Positions 6,997-14,040 of a DNA stretch of 22,829 nt are shown piece after piece. Position numbers and translations under genes: made by a program. Source of the stretch: an uncultured Blautia sp. (GTDB lineage Bacteria > Bacillota > Clostridia > Lachnospirales > Lachnospiraceae); contig NZ_CAKRXI010000042.1 in the NCBI RefSeq assembly GCF_934424005.1, forward strand, positions 1 through 22,829. The letters run 5' to 3'. The notes under the pieces were generated by a model that saw only the letters and a program-made list of their open reading frames with translations, ran no database searches and had not been told where the DNA came from. Numbering within the stretch: position 1 is the first letter of the stretch; each line of letters starts with the position of its first letter.

Positions 6997-7005
6997 TGGT
7001 ATAAT
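6997..7005 (+). promoter_or_regulatory. Extended -10 promoter of gdpP
   Basis: TGGTATAAT (6997-7005) is a perfect extended -10 element. No good -35 is seen 17 nt upstream, which is tolerated in extended -10 promoters. The start of transcription would be near 7012, giving a short leader of about 26 nt. Confidence 0.6.
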
Positions 7006-7037
7006 AAAAGGCAGCGTTTAAATAACTAAGAAAAAGA

Positions 7038-9107
7038 ATGGTAAAGAGTGTTATGAGTGGAAAATTAAAATTAAAAGGCCATCTGAAGCATTTAGCCCGC
7101 TGGCCACTGTATTTGTCCGTTCTGCTGATTGCATTGAACATTCTGGTATATGTGATCAATATCAAAGCAGGTGCGGTTGTCACAATGGGAAATGTCCTTT
7201 ATCTTGTGGCAGCAATTGCACTTCTGTTTTATCACAGACCATTGATGTTTAATGATCTGATTGCTTTTGCCAGCCAGTATGAGTTTCTGGAAAAGAGAGT
7301 ACTCGAAGAACTGGCACTTCCATATGCAGTGATGGATATGCAGGGGAGAATGATCTGGTCAAACAGAATGTTTTCTCAGTTGACGGGAAAAGATCCGTTT
7401 TACAGAAAGAATGTCAGTACGATTTTTCCGGATATTACAGCGAACAAACTTCCGGGACATGATGGAAAAGATATCACAGAAGTCAGTACTCAGTTTGGGG
7501 ACCGTATTTATCGTATCTCCATGCAGAAAGTTCGCCTGGGAGAATCTGTTGCACCATCCAAACTGCTGATGGACATTCCGGAAACAACGAGTCTCATTGC
7601 AATGTATCTGTACGATGAGACTGAATTAAAAGAATATATCCAGGCGAATGAAGACAATAAACTTGTTGTTGCTCTTGCATATCTGGATAATTATGAAGAA
7701 GCACTGGAAAGTGTGGAAGATGTCAGAAGATCGCTTCTGATTGCTTTGATCGACCGTAAGATCACGAAATATTTTTCCAATTATGATGGTCTGGTTCGTA
7801 AACTGGAGAAGGATAAATATTTTCTGATCATGAGACAGAGTTCACTGGAAACGTTGAAGGAGCAGAAATTCCATATCCTTGATGAAGTAAAAACTGTTAA
7901 TATCGGTAATGAAATGACAGTGACTTTAAGTATTGGTATCGGTCTGAATGCTGCAACTTATCTTCAGAACTATGAGTATTCGCGTATTGCCATTGAAATG
8001 GCACTTGGACGTGGTGGAGATCAGGTTGTCATCAAAAACGGTGACAGCATTACTTATTATGGCGGCAAGGCCCAGCAGATGGAAAAGACTACCCGTGTCA
8101 AAGCCCGTGTCAAAGCACAGGCACTGAAAGAGTTCATGAGTACTAAAGAACGTGTTGTTGTTATGGGGCATAAGATCACAGATGTTGATGCACTGGGCGC
8201 AGCTATTGGTATTTATCGTGCGGGTAAGACACTTGGCAAACCGGTACACATTGTTGTAAATGATCCGTCCACATCCATACGTCCGCTTATGGCTGGATAT
8301 ATGAATAATCCGGATTATGAACCATCTATGTTCATTGATCGGAATCAGGCAATGGAACTGCTAGATGACAATACGGTAGTGGTTGTTGTTGATACAAATA
8401 AGCCAAGCTATACAGAGTGCGAAGAACTTTTGTACATGACAAAGACAATCGTGGTTCTCGACCATCACCGAAGAGGCAATGAAGTGATCCAGAACGCGGT
8501 ATTGTCCTATGTAGAACCATATGCATCTTCAACATGTGAAATGGTAGCTGAGATCCTGCAGTATTTTTCGGATGATCTTAGACTTCGTAATATTGAGGCA
8601 GATTGCATTTATGCCGGTATTATGATAGATACAAACAACTTCATTACACGGGCCGGTGTGCGTACATTTGAGGCCGCTGCATTCCTGCGTCGTTCCGGGG
8701 CGGATATGACCAGAGTGCGTAAGATGCTTCGTGATAATATTGATTCTTATAAAGCAAGAGCGGAAGCTGTTCGAACGGCAGAAATCTACAGAGGATGCTT
8801 TGCTATTGCAAAATGTCCGAGTGAGGGACTGGAAAGTCCGACAGTTGTCGGCGCGCAGGCAGCAAATGAACTTTTGAATATTGCTGGTGTAAAAGCATCA
8901 TTTGTACTGACCACATATAATAAAGAAGTTTATGTCAGTGCCCGTGCAATCGATGAAGTTAATGTACAGGTAATGATGGAAAAACTTGGCGGTGGCGGAC
9001 ATATTAATATTGCCGGCGCACAGGTAAAACGTCCGATTGACGAAGTACAGGATATGCTGAAAGAAATTATAGATGAGTTGTATCAGGAGGAAAAAGGCAA
9101 GAAATGA
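7038..9107 (+). CDS. gdpP: Cyclic-di-AMP phosphodiesterase GdpP (DHH family)
   Basis: This 689-residue membrane enzyme hydrolyses c-di-AMP to pApA. In order it has two membrane helices (about 22-42 and 46-66), a PAS-like sensor (about 85-190), a degenerate GGDEF domain (about 205-335), a DHH domain (about 372-535) and a DHHA1 domain (about 590-680). Manganese-site residues are visible: GHKITDVDA (H378, D382, D384), D452, DHH 475-477 and D531. GGGGH is at 651-655. The GGDEF active-site motif is absent, as usual in GdpP. The start at 7038 has a weak ribosome site; Met6 (7053) is an alternative preceded by AAAGAG. rplI overlaps its end by 4 nt. It may act with the K+ genes further on, since c-di-AMP controls K+ uptake in Firmicutes. 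Confidence 0.94.
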   Translation: MVKSVMSGKLKLKGHLKHLARWPLYLSVLLIALNILVYVINIKAGAVVTMGNVLYLVAAIALLFYHRPLMFNDLIAFASQYEFLEKRVLEELALPYAVMDMQGRMIWSNRMFSQLTGKDPFYRKNVSTIFPDITANKLPGHDGKDITEVSTQFGDRIYRISMQKVRLGESVAPSKLLMDIPETTSLIAMYLYDETELKEYIQANEDNKLVVALAYLDNYEEALESVEDVRRSLLIALIDRKITKYFSNYDGLVRKLEKDKYFLIMRQSSLETLKEQKFHILDEVKTVNIGNEMTVTLSIGIGLNAATYLQNYEYSRIAIEMALGRGGDQVVIKNGDSITYYGGKAQQMEKTTRVKARVKAQALKEFMSTKERVVVMGHKITDVDALGAAIGIYRAGKTLGKPVHIVVNDPSTSIRPLMAGYMNNPDYEPSMFIDRNQAMELLDDNTVVVVVDTNKPSYTECEELLYMTKTIVVLDHHRRGNEVIQNAVLSYVEPYASSTCEMVAEILQYFSDDLRLRNIEADCIYAGIMIDTNNFITRAGVRTFEAAAFLRRSGADMTRVRKMLRDNIDSYKARAEAVRTAEIYRGCFAIAKCPSEGLESPTVVGAQAANELLNIAGVKASFVLTTYNKEVYVSARAIDEVNVQVMMEKLGGGGHINIAGAQVKRPIDEVQDMLKEIIDELYQEEKGKK

Positions 9108-9550
9108 AAGTAATTTTATTAGAAGACGTAAAGGCACTTGGTAAAAAAGGCACCATTGTAAATGTAAGTGACGGATATGCAAGAAATATGATTCTTCCGA
9201 AGAAACTTGGAGTAGAAGCTACTCCGAAGAATCTGAATGATCTGAAACTTCAGAAAGCCAATGCAGAAAAAGTTGCACAGGAAAATCTTGAGTCTGCACA
9301 GGCATTTGCAAAAGATCTTGAAACAAAAGAAATCATTCTGACACTGAAAGTTGGAGAAGGCGGAAGAACTTTTGGATCTGTATCTTCCAAAGAGATTTCA
9401 GAAGCAGCCAAGGCTCAGCTTGGGCTGGATATTGACAAAAAGAAACTTCAACTGCCAAGTCCGATCAGAAATCTCGGTGTGACACAGGTTCCGGTGAAAT
9501 TGCATCCTAAAGTAACCGGAAGTCTGAAAGTATGGATTAAAGAAGCATAA
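9104..9550 (+). CDS. rplI: 50S ribosomal protein L9
   Basis: This 148-residue large-subunit protein opens with the classic [16 protein letters not shown] and [17 protein letters not shown], followed by the long connecting helix (about 41-75) and the C-terminal rRNA-binding domain. Its ATG overlaps the gdpP stop (ATGA), implying translational coupling. CAGGAGGAAAAAGG lies within the end of gdpP. dnaB follows after 16 nt. The gdpP-rplI-dnaB order is conserved across Firmicutes. Confidence 0.97.
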   Translation: MKVILLEDVKALGKKGTIVNVSDGYARNMILPKKLGVEATPKNLNDLKLQKANAEKVAQENLESAQAFAKDLETKEIILTLKVGEGGRTFGSVSSKEISEAAKAQLGLDIDKKKLQLPSPIRNLGVTQVPVKLHPKVTGSLKVWIKEA

Positions 9551-9566
9551 GTAAGGAGAACCTGCT

Positions 9567-10895
9567 ATGGAAGAAGCGCTGATAAAAAGAATACCGCCTC
9601 ACAGTATTGAGGCAGAACAGTCTGTCATCGGCGCGATGCTCCTTGACAGAGATGCGATTCTGGTTGCATCGGAAATTCTGACAAGTGATGACTTTTATCA
9701 GAATCAGTATGGCATTATTTTTGATGCAATGGTAGAGCTTTGTAATGAAGGGAAACCGGTTGATCTGATCACTCTGCAGAATCGACTGAAAGAAAAAGAT
9801 CTCCCTCCGGATATCAGCAGTATGGAATATGTACGAGAGCTTATTGAGGCAGTTCCTACTTCTGCCAATGTGAAGTATTATGCCAACATTGTAAGTGAAA
9901 AAGCACTTTTGCGTCGCCTCATCAAAGCGACAGAAGATGTTGCAAATACCTGTTATCTGGAAAAAGAAAGTACAGAGATGATCCTTGAAGAGTCGGAAAA
10001 GAAACTGTTTAATATTCTGCAGAGAAGTATTGGTGGGGATTATGTACCGATTCAGCAGGTTGTGTTGAATGCAATCAACAACATTGAGAAGGCATCCAAA
10101 CTGAAAGGCAGCGTAACCGGTATTCCGACAGGATTTATTGATCTGGATTACAAGACGTCAGGTATGCATCCGTCAGATCTGGTTTTGATCGCGGCACGTC
10201 CTTCTATGGGTAAAACTGCATTTGTTCTGAACATTGCACAGTATATGGCATTTCGTAAAGATGTTACGGTTGCGATATTCAGCCTGGAAATGTCAAAGGA
10301 ACAGCTTGTAAACCGACTTCTGGCGATGGAGTCGCATGTCGATTCGCAGAATATGCGTACCGGTAATCTGAAAGATGAGGACTGGACAAAGCTGGTGGAA
10401 GGAGCAGACATCATCGGACGTTCCAACTTGATCATTGATGATACACCGGGAATCAGTATTGCGGAAATGCGATCCAAATGTCGAAAATATAAACTGGAAC
10501 ATAATCTTGGAATCATTATGATCGACTATCTTCAGTTGATGAGTGGCAGTGGCAAAAGTGATTCACGTCAGCAGGAAATTTCTGATATTTCTCGTTCGCT
10601 TAAGGCACTTGCCAGGGAACTGGGTGTACCGGTCATTGCACTGTCACAGCTCAGTCGTGCGGTTGAACAGAGACCGGATCACAGACCGATGCTTTCGGAT
10701 CTTCGAGAGTCTGGAGCGATTGAGCAGGATGCCGATGTCGTTATGTTTTTGTATCGCGATGATTATTATCACAAAGATACAGAGAAGAAAGATATTGCAG
10801 AAGTAATCATTGCCAAACAAAGAAATGGTCCAATTGGAACGATTGAACTGGTATGGCTGCCAAGATATACACAGTTTGTAAACATGAAGAAATAA
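9567..10895 (+). CDS. dnaB: Replicative DNA helicase DnaB
   Basis: This 442-residue hexameric helicase unwinds the fork. The N-terminal DnaB domain spans about 8-110, then a linker helix, then the RecA-like domain (about 180-442). Walker A is ARPSMGKT (210-217), Walker B IIMIDYLQL (316-324) and the arginine-finger segment KQRNGPIG (417-424). The first residues PPHSIEAEQSVIGAMLLD are a DnaB hallmark. No intein is present. AAGGAGA lies about 8 nt upstream. It is last in the gdpP operon. Some Firmicutes call this gene dnaC; DnaB describes the function. Confidence 0.97.
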   Translation: MEEALIKRIPPHSIEAEQSVIGAMLLDRDAILVASEILTSDDFYQNQYGIIFDAMVELCNEGKPVDLITLQNRLKEKDLPPDISSMEYVRELIEAVPTSANVKYYANIVSEKALLRRLIKATEDVANTCYLEKESTEMILEESEKKLFNILQRSIGGDYVPIQQVVLNAINNIEKASKLKGSVTGIPTGFIDLDYKTSGMHPSDLVLIAARPSMGKTAFVLNIAQYMAFRKDVTVAIFSLEMSKEQLVNRLLAMESHVDSQNMRTGNLKDEDWTKLVEGADIIGRSNLIIDDTPGISIAEMRSKCRKYKLEHNLGIIMIDYLQLMSGSGKSDSRQQEISDISRSLKALARELGVPVIALSQLSRAVEQRPDHRPMLSDLRESGAIEQDADVVMFLYRDDYYHKDTEKKDIAEVIIAKQRNGPIGTIELVWLPRYTQFVNMKK

Positions 10896-10906
10896 TAAAA
10901 AAGCAG

Positions 10907-10962
10907 AAAGCAGGTATCTACCGAAGAATAAACATGGTTCTGAGGTGGATACCTGCTTTTTT
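10907..10962 (+). terminator. Terminator after dnaB
   Basis: AAAGCAGGTATCTACC (10907-10922) pairs with GGTGGATACCTGCTTT (10944-10959) with one mismatch, followed by further T residues. It lies 12 nt after the dnaB stop. Confidence 0.9.
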
Positions 10963-10977
10963 GTCGAACGTTTTTGG

Positions 10978-11006
10978 TTGAATTCGTAAGGATTACTTTT
11001 TATAAT
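10978..11006 (+). promoter_or_regulatory. Promoter of the MerR-type regulator
   Basis: TTGAAT (10978-10983), a 17-nt spacer and TATAAT (11001-11006) form a strong sigma-A promoter. The start of transcription would be near 11013, leaving about 25 nt of leader with AAGGAGGT. Confidence 0.75.
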
Positions 11007-11038
11007 AAAATGTAATGAAGTTCATAAGGAGGTGCGTG

Positions 11039-11569
11039 ATGGAGACACGATATACAGTCAGACAGGCGGTGGAAATGACTGGAGTCAAGTCATATGTCCT
11101 GCGATACTGGGAAGAGGAACTGGAACTACAGATTCACAGAAATGAATTGGGACACCGTTATTACACCGGATATGATATTCAGCTTTTTCTGAATATTAGA
11201 GAACTGAAGAAAAGAGGATTACAGCTTCGGGCAATCAAGAACCTGATCCCTCAGATGACAGCATCTATGACCGGATTTGGAGAAAGTACAGCAACACTTC
11301 TGGAAGGAGAAGTCACAGATCATGCTGAAGTAAAAACAGACAGGGATTTAAAAGAAAAAATATCCGAAACAGACGAGGGAAGAAATGATAAGATTTTAGA
11401 ATTTCAGGCAATTCTTGAAAGACTGATCACACAGGAACTGAAAGCACAGAATGAAGATGAAGAAAGATGCAGATCACTTGATTATGCGATACGCAGACAA
11501 CAGCTTGCACGAAAAGAGGCAGCAGCTGCTGCTGAGAAAAAATCTGGACGAAGGCACAGGGATAAGTAA
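11039..11569 (+). CDS. MerR-family helix-turn-helix regulator
   Basis: This protein of 176 residues has a winged HTH at about 4-70: YTVRQAVEMTGVKSYVLRYW, then the wing HRYYTGYDIQLFLNIRELKKRG. A linker rich in Thr and Glu follows, then a helical, probably coiled-coil stretch, ending in an Ala/Lys/Arg-rich tail. It lacks a recognisable effector domain and cysteines for metal sensing. I chose ATG at 11039 because AAGGAGGT (11026-11033) sits 5 nt upstream; the upstream in-frame ATG at 11015 would place that site inside the gene. Its target is unknown. It is monocistronic, between dnaB and a ferredoxin on the opposite strand. Confidence 0.82.
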   Translation: METRYTVRQAVEMTGVKSYVLRYWEEELELQIHRNELGHRYYTGYDIQLFLNIRELKKRGLQLRAIKNLIPQMTASMTGFGESTATLLEGEVTDHAEVKTDRDLKEKISETDEGRNDKILEFQAILERLITQELKAQNEDEERCRSLDYAIRRQQLARKEAAAAAEKKSGRRHRDK

Positions 11570-11577
11570 AGGAATAT

Positions 11578-11609
11578 AAAAAAGCTGCAGCAGACGCTAC
11601 AGCTTTTTT
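11578..11609. terminator. Bidirectional terminator between merR-type gene and ferredoxin
   Basis: AAAAAAGCTG (11578-11587) pairs with CAGCTTTTTT (11600-11609) around a 12-nt loop, giving T tracts on both strands. It serves the two convergent genes. Confidence 0.88.
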
Positions 11610-11625
11610 ATTGATATGAATGAGA

Positions 11626-11799
11626 TTATTCAGCTGGGTGAATAGCTTCTGTAGGACAGGCATCAGCGCATGTTCCACAGTCAAGGCAAGCATCAGCATC
11701 GATTTCGAAATGCTCTGCACCTTCAGAAATTGCTTCAGCTGGACATTCAGCTGCGCATGTTCCACAGCTTACACATTCGTCAGAAATTACATATGCCAT
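11626..11799 (-). CDS. 2[4Fe-4S] ferredoxin, 57 aa
   Basis: Reading the minus strand gives a 57-residue protein starting MAYVISDECVSCGTCAAECP and ending PTEAIHPAE. Two cluster motifs are complete: C9-x2-C12-x2-C15-x3-C19-P and C38-x2-C41-x2-C44-x3-C48-P. This is a clostridial-type low-potential electron carrier of normal size. AAAGGAGG lies 8 nt before the ATG. It is highly acidic, as the family is. It is monocistronic, with a promoter at 11851-11879, and points away from a DUF1858 gene. Which oxidoreductase it serves cannot be told from here. Confidence 0.95.
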   Translation of the reverse strand: MAYVISDECVSCGTCAAECPAEAISEGAEHFEIDADACLDCGTCADACPTEAIHPAE

Positions 11800-11850
11800 T
11801 ATAGTATCCTCCTTTATTCTCGTTAGTACCCTTACAGGTTCTATATCGTT

Positions 11851-11879
11851 ATTCTAATATATATCTTTATGGATTACAA
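11851..11879 (-). promoter_or_regulatory. Ferredoxin promoter
   Basis: On the minus strand TTGTAA (11879-11874), a 17-nt spacer and TAGAAT (11856-11851) form a good sigma-A promoter, with a leader of about 45 nt before the ferredoxin ATG. Confidence 0.65.
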
Positions 11880-11919
11880 GTATAAAATTGTGAACAAGTT
11901 AAAAAAACGATATTTTTGG

Positions 11920-11948
11920 TTGACCGCTTCTAACTTTTATATTATAAT
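11920..11948 (+). promoter_or_regulatory. Promoter of the DUF1858 gene, with adjacent inverted repeat
   Basis: TTGACC (11920-11925), a 17-nt spacer and TATAAT (11943-11948) form a strong promoter. Just downstream GGAATT (11961-11966) and AATTCC (11972-11977) form an inverted repeat with a 5-nt gap. It lies between the predicted start and the ribosome site and could be an operator or a small leader hairpin. Confidence 0.75.
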
Positions 11949-11999
11949 AAATCATAGTCGGGAATTTTAGGAATTCCATATTAAAGGAGGAAATTTACA

Positions 12000-12200
12000 A
12001 TGGCAAAAGTTACAAAAGATATGCTGATTGGCCAGTTAATTACTTTAGATCCTAATATTGCACCAATTCTTATGAGAGCTGGTATGCACTGCCTTGGATG
12101 CCCGTCTTCACAGATGGAATCTCTGGAAGAAGCAGCTATGGTTCATGGAATGGACGTAGACGTTCTGGTTCAGCAGATCAATGATTTCCTTGGTGAATAA
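12000..12200 (+). CDS. DUF1858 redox-disulfide domain protein
   Basis: This protein of 66 residues consists of one DUF1858 domain, the small helical domain also found beside hybrid-cluster proteins. A CxxC pair ([12 protein letters not shown]31 and C34) is the likely redox or metal site. The rest, with [23 protein letters not shown] before and a Glu/Val-rich helix after, fits the family. AAAGGAGG lies about 9 nt upstream of ATG. It is monocistronic between a strong promoter and a terminator, and divergent from a ferredoxin. The biochemical role of the family is not established; thiol-disulfide or electron-transfer function is inference. Confidence 0.85.
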   Translation: MAKVTKDMLIGQLITLDPNIAPILMRAGMHCLGCPSSQMESLEEAAMVHGMDVDVLVQQINDFLGE

Positions 12201-12217
12201 TCACGGATTTACTGCAT

Positions 12218-12249
12218 AAAAAAGACTGGCTTTCGGGCCAGTCTTTTTT
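12218..12249. terminator. Bidirectional terminator between DUF1858 gene and mecA
   Basis: AAAAAAGACTGGC (12218-12230) pairs perfectly with GCCAGTCTTTTTT (12237-12249) around a 6-nt loop, with T tracts on both strands. It serves the convergent DUF1858 and mecA genes. Confidence 0.93.
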
Positions 12250-12271
12250 ACGTTATAAGTCATGGTGTTTA

Positions 12272-13015
12272 TCAAAGCTGTGTAAGTTGCTGAAGGGCAC
12301 TGGAAGAAATCAGTTCTCCATGTTCCTTCAAATGAGCTTCACCGGCTGCGGAAAATGCTCTGCCAGATCCATATTCAGAAAGAATATTGCAAACTTTGTT
12401 GAATTCTTCTGGTGAGTATTCAGACTGATGAAGAACAAGCTGATAACGGCCGTCTGAAGAATCTTTATAAAGAGTATTTCTTCCAGTGAAAAATCCATTC
12501 AGTCCGTGAGAAGCAGCGATGACATCATCCAAATGATAGAAGCTGAACAACCGGATCAGATCAACTGTCGGTGTTTCAGAAGAGGTGGCAGATTTCTCAG
12601 AAGTTTCTTTCTGACTGGTCTGCTTACGGGTAGTACCTTTCATTTTTGCTTCACATATTTTCTGGAAAATATCAATAATGTTGTCTGCCCCGTCAAGTTG
12701 AAGCGGTTCTGCCTGAGCATTGTCCTTATATGGTGAGAATTTGGAAAAACGAGTATCCAGTTCTTCCGGATCTTCTACTTTAGTAACGATGAGGATGACA
12801 CTATCCAGATTGACCGGAATTGCTTCAATCATGAGAGGAATATTATCAGCCTCAAAACCAAACTGTATCTGTGCCTGTTGCATCATATCGCGGAAAAGTT
12901 TTTTTGCCTTTTCGGAACCATAAGCCAGCTCTTTGAGATTGACCTGATGGCTCTCGAGATCTTCTCGGGTCAATGTACAGCGGATTTGATTTTCATTGAT
13001 TTTTTCTATTTTCAT
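12272..13015 (-). CDS. mecA: MecA-family adaptor protein for Clp protease
   Basis: This 247-residue adaptor delivers substrates to ClpC/ClpP. The N-terminal substrate-binding half (MKIEKINENQIRCTLTRED to about residue 85, with FRDMMQQAQIQFGF) and the C-terminal ClpC-binding half (about 130-247) are joined by a low-complexity Thr/Ser/Glu/Lys linker (about 112-128). Length fits the family. I chose ATG at 13015, with AGGA about 10 nt upstream. The in-frame GTG at 13024 would overlap that site. In bacilli the family controls competence and other stress regulators; targets here are unknown. It is monocistronic and shares a terminator with the DUF1858 gene. Confidence 0.88.
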   Translation of the reverse strand: MKIEKINENQIRCTLTREDLESHQVNLKELAYGSEKAKKLFRDMMQQAQIQFGFEADNIPLMIEAIPVNLDSVILIVTKVEDPEELDTRFSKFSPYKDNAQAEPLQLDGADNIIDIFQKICEAKMKGTTRKQTSQKETSEKSATSSETPTVDLIRLFSFYHLDDVIAASHGLNGFFTGRNTLYKDSSDGRYQLVLHQSEYSPEEFNKVCNILSEYGSGRAFSAAGEAHLKEHGELISSSALQQLTQL

Positions 13016-13040
13016 TATGATCACATCCTATTCTTATGCA

Positions 13041-13081
13041 CCTGTCTCTGCTATATTATATGAAAATATCAGAACGACAGG
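13041..13081 (-). promoter_or_regulatory. Probable mecA promoter region with flanking inverted repeat
   Basis: On the minus strand a TATAAT lies at 13060-13055, about 40 nt before the mecA ATG. No clear -35 is seen. The -10 lies between CCTGTC (13041-13046) and GACAGG (13076-13081), a 6-bp inverted repeat with a 29-nt gap, which could be an operator or chance. Confidence 0.4.
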
Positions 13082-13214
13082 CTATATAGTCCATGACTTA
13101 TTAATATGACATATTATATACCACAATCATAGAAAATGTAAAGAAATAGAACCTGTCTATTTATAAAATATTTAGAAATTAATTGGGAATTTTTAGATAA
13201 AGTGCTAAAAAGGC

Positions 13215-13242
13215 TTGCATAAACAAAGGAACTCTGTATAAT
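13215..13242 (+). promoter_or_regulatory. Promoter of the unknown 80-aa gene
   Basis: TTGCAT (13215-13220), a 16-nt spacer and TATAAT (13237-13242) form a good sigma-A promoter. The predicted start near 13249 leaves about 236 nt before the next start codon. From 13082 to this promoter I see only AT-rich sequence. Confidence 0.65.
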
Positions 13243-13248
13243 GAGGAA

Positions 13249-13484
13249 TAAGAAAAAATATTCGTCATATAGCTGAAGAACAGATTAGAAGCAAAACTTA
13301 CACAATACATTTTCCTTCCATATCATTGCCGGTAATACAACATATCATACAGCGTTCTTGCTGGGGCAGTGTGGAAATCCCACCATAAGATTAAATTCAA
13401 TTATACGGAGGATTATTTTTTCTTGAACCTATCAGGTGTTTTCTAAAATCAATTTCAGGAAAGGAGGGCCGAAAAAAATAAAAT
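13249..13484 (+). other. Long unexplained leader or small RNA region
   Basis: This stretch follows a good promoter and has no coding potential I can support. Local pairing is visible: CAGC/GCTG around 13350-13362, and GTGG with CCAC around 13370-13384. None of the riboswitch, T-box, 6S or SRP signatures I know was recognised. It may be a structured 5' leader of the 80-aa gene or an independent small RNA. No terminator is seen inside it. Confidence 0.4.
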
Positions 13485-13727
13485 ATGTCACACAGTAAAG
13501 GCAGTAAAAAGTCATTGAAACCTTTGAAGGATGAATTAAAAGATTATCAGAAACAAGGTGTCAGGCTTTTTCTGAATGGGAATCCCAGTACACCGAAATG
13601 TATTGCGAAAGCCTGTATGATTGCAGAAGACGGTGGTTACATGAGGGATTATACTGCAGATGAAGAAGGCAGGATTGTAAAAGTGAACTTTGAACATATC
13701 AGGGAACTTCCCCAAAACAGAAGATGA
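13485..13727 (+). CDS. Hypothetical small protein, 80 aa
   Basis: I do not recognise a family. The 80-residue protein has a Lys/Ser-rich N-terminus (SHSKGSKKSLKPLKDELKDY), a middle QGVRLFLNGNPSTPKCIAKACMIAEDGGYMRDY with two Cys (C39, C44), and a basic end. No signal peptide or membrane helix is present. An excellent AAGGAGGG lies 17 nt before the ATG, further than usual, and an in-frame stop just upstream rules out a longer form. It lies between mecA (opposite strand) and a GH18 gene. Coding status rests on the ribosome site, the promoter and plausible composition. Confidence 0.65.
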   Translation: MSHSKGSKKSLKPLKDELKDYQKQGVRLFLNGNPSTPKCIAKACMIAEDGGYMRDYTADEEGRIVKVNFEHIRELPQNRR

Positions 13728-13758
13728 TAAATACCTGCTTTTATATACAGAAGATAAT

Positions 13759-13824
13759 TGCAGTGATTTTCCGGTACAAGTGCAGTTTCCCCTCTCGTAC
13801 TTAACCAGACCGGAAAATCCTGCA
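13759..13824. repeat. Long imperfect inverted repeat / hairpin
   Basis: TGCAG-T-GATTTTCCGGT (13759-13775) pairs with ACCGGAAAATCCTGCA (13809-13824) with a single bulged base. An inner GTAC (13774-13777) / GTAC (13797-13800) offers further, competing pairing. No T tract follows on the plus strand, so it is not a normal terminator of the 80-aa gene. The rest of the 13728-14040 gap holds only the promoter element at 13912. Confidence 0.65.
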
Positions 13825-13911
13825 CAGAATTAAAAATCCTGAGGTAATGATTCTGTACAGGAAATATTTGAAAATTTATAATTAGTTAAGACATTATATA
13901 GTAAAGCATGT

Positions 13912-13917
13912 TATAAT
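13912..13917 (+). promoter_or_regulatory. Possible -10 of the GH18 gene
   Basis: TATAAT lies 124 nt before the GH18 start codon. No convincing -35 is found at 16-18 nt; TTAAGA lies 20 nt upstream. The leader would be about 118 nt. Confidence 0.35.
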
Positions 13918-14040
13918 AAAAAAGTATATGTAATAATCAGGTTACTGAGAATAGCATAAAAAGTGTTACGATACGTAAGAAAAAGAGAAACATAACACAG
14001 AATGATTACAGATCTTATCTGAAATTAAAGGGAGAAACAG

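Noticed and set aside
8090..8120. A tandem repeat in gdpP encoding VKARVKA.
   Set aside because: It is a two-unit local duplication of a few codons in the linker before the DHH domain and needs no special explanation.
13300..13400. The CAGC/GCTG and GTGG/CCAC pairings were considered as a cobalamin, c-di-GMP, 6S or SRP RNA.
   Set aside because: None of the conserved sequence boxes of those RNAs is present.
13423..13446. A tiny TTG-started leader peptide (Leu/Met-Asn-Leu-Ser-Gly-Val-Phe) preceded by CGGAGG.
   Set aside because: Only seven codons, a TTG start and a poor spacing to the ribosome site; nothing distinguishes it from chance.
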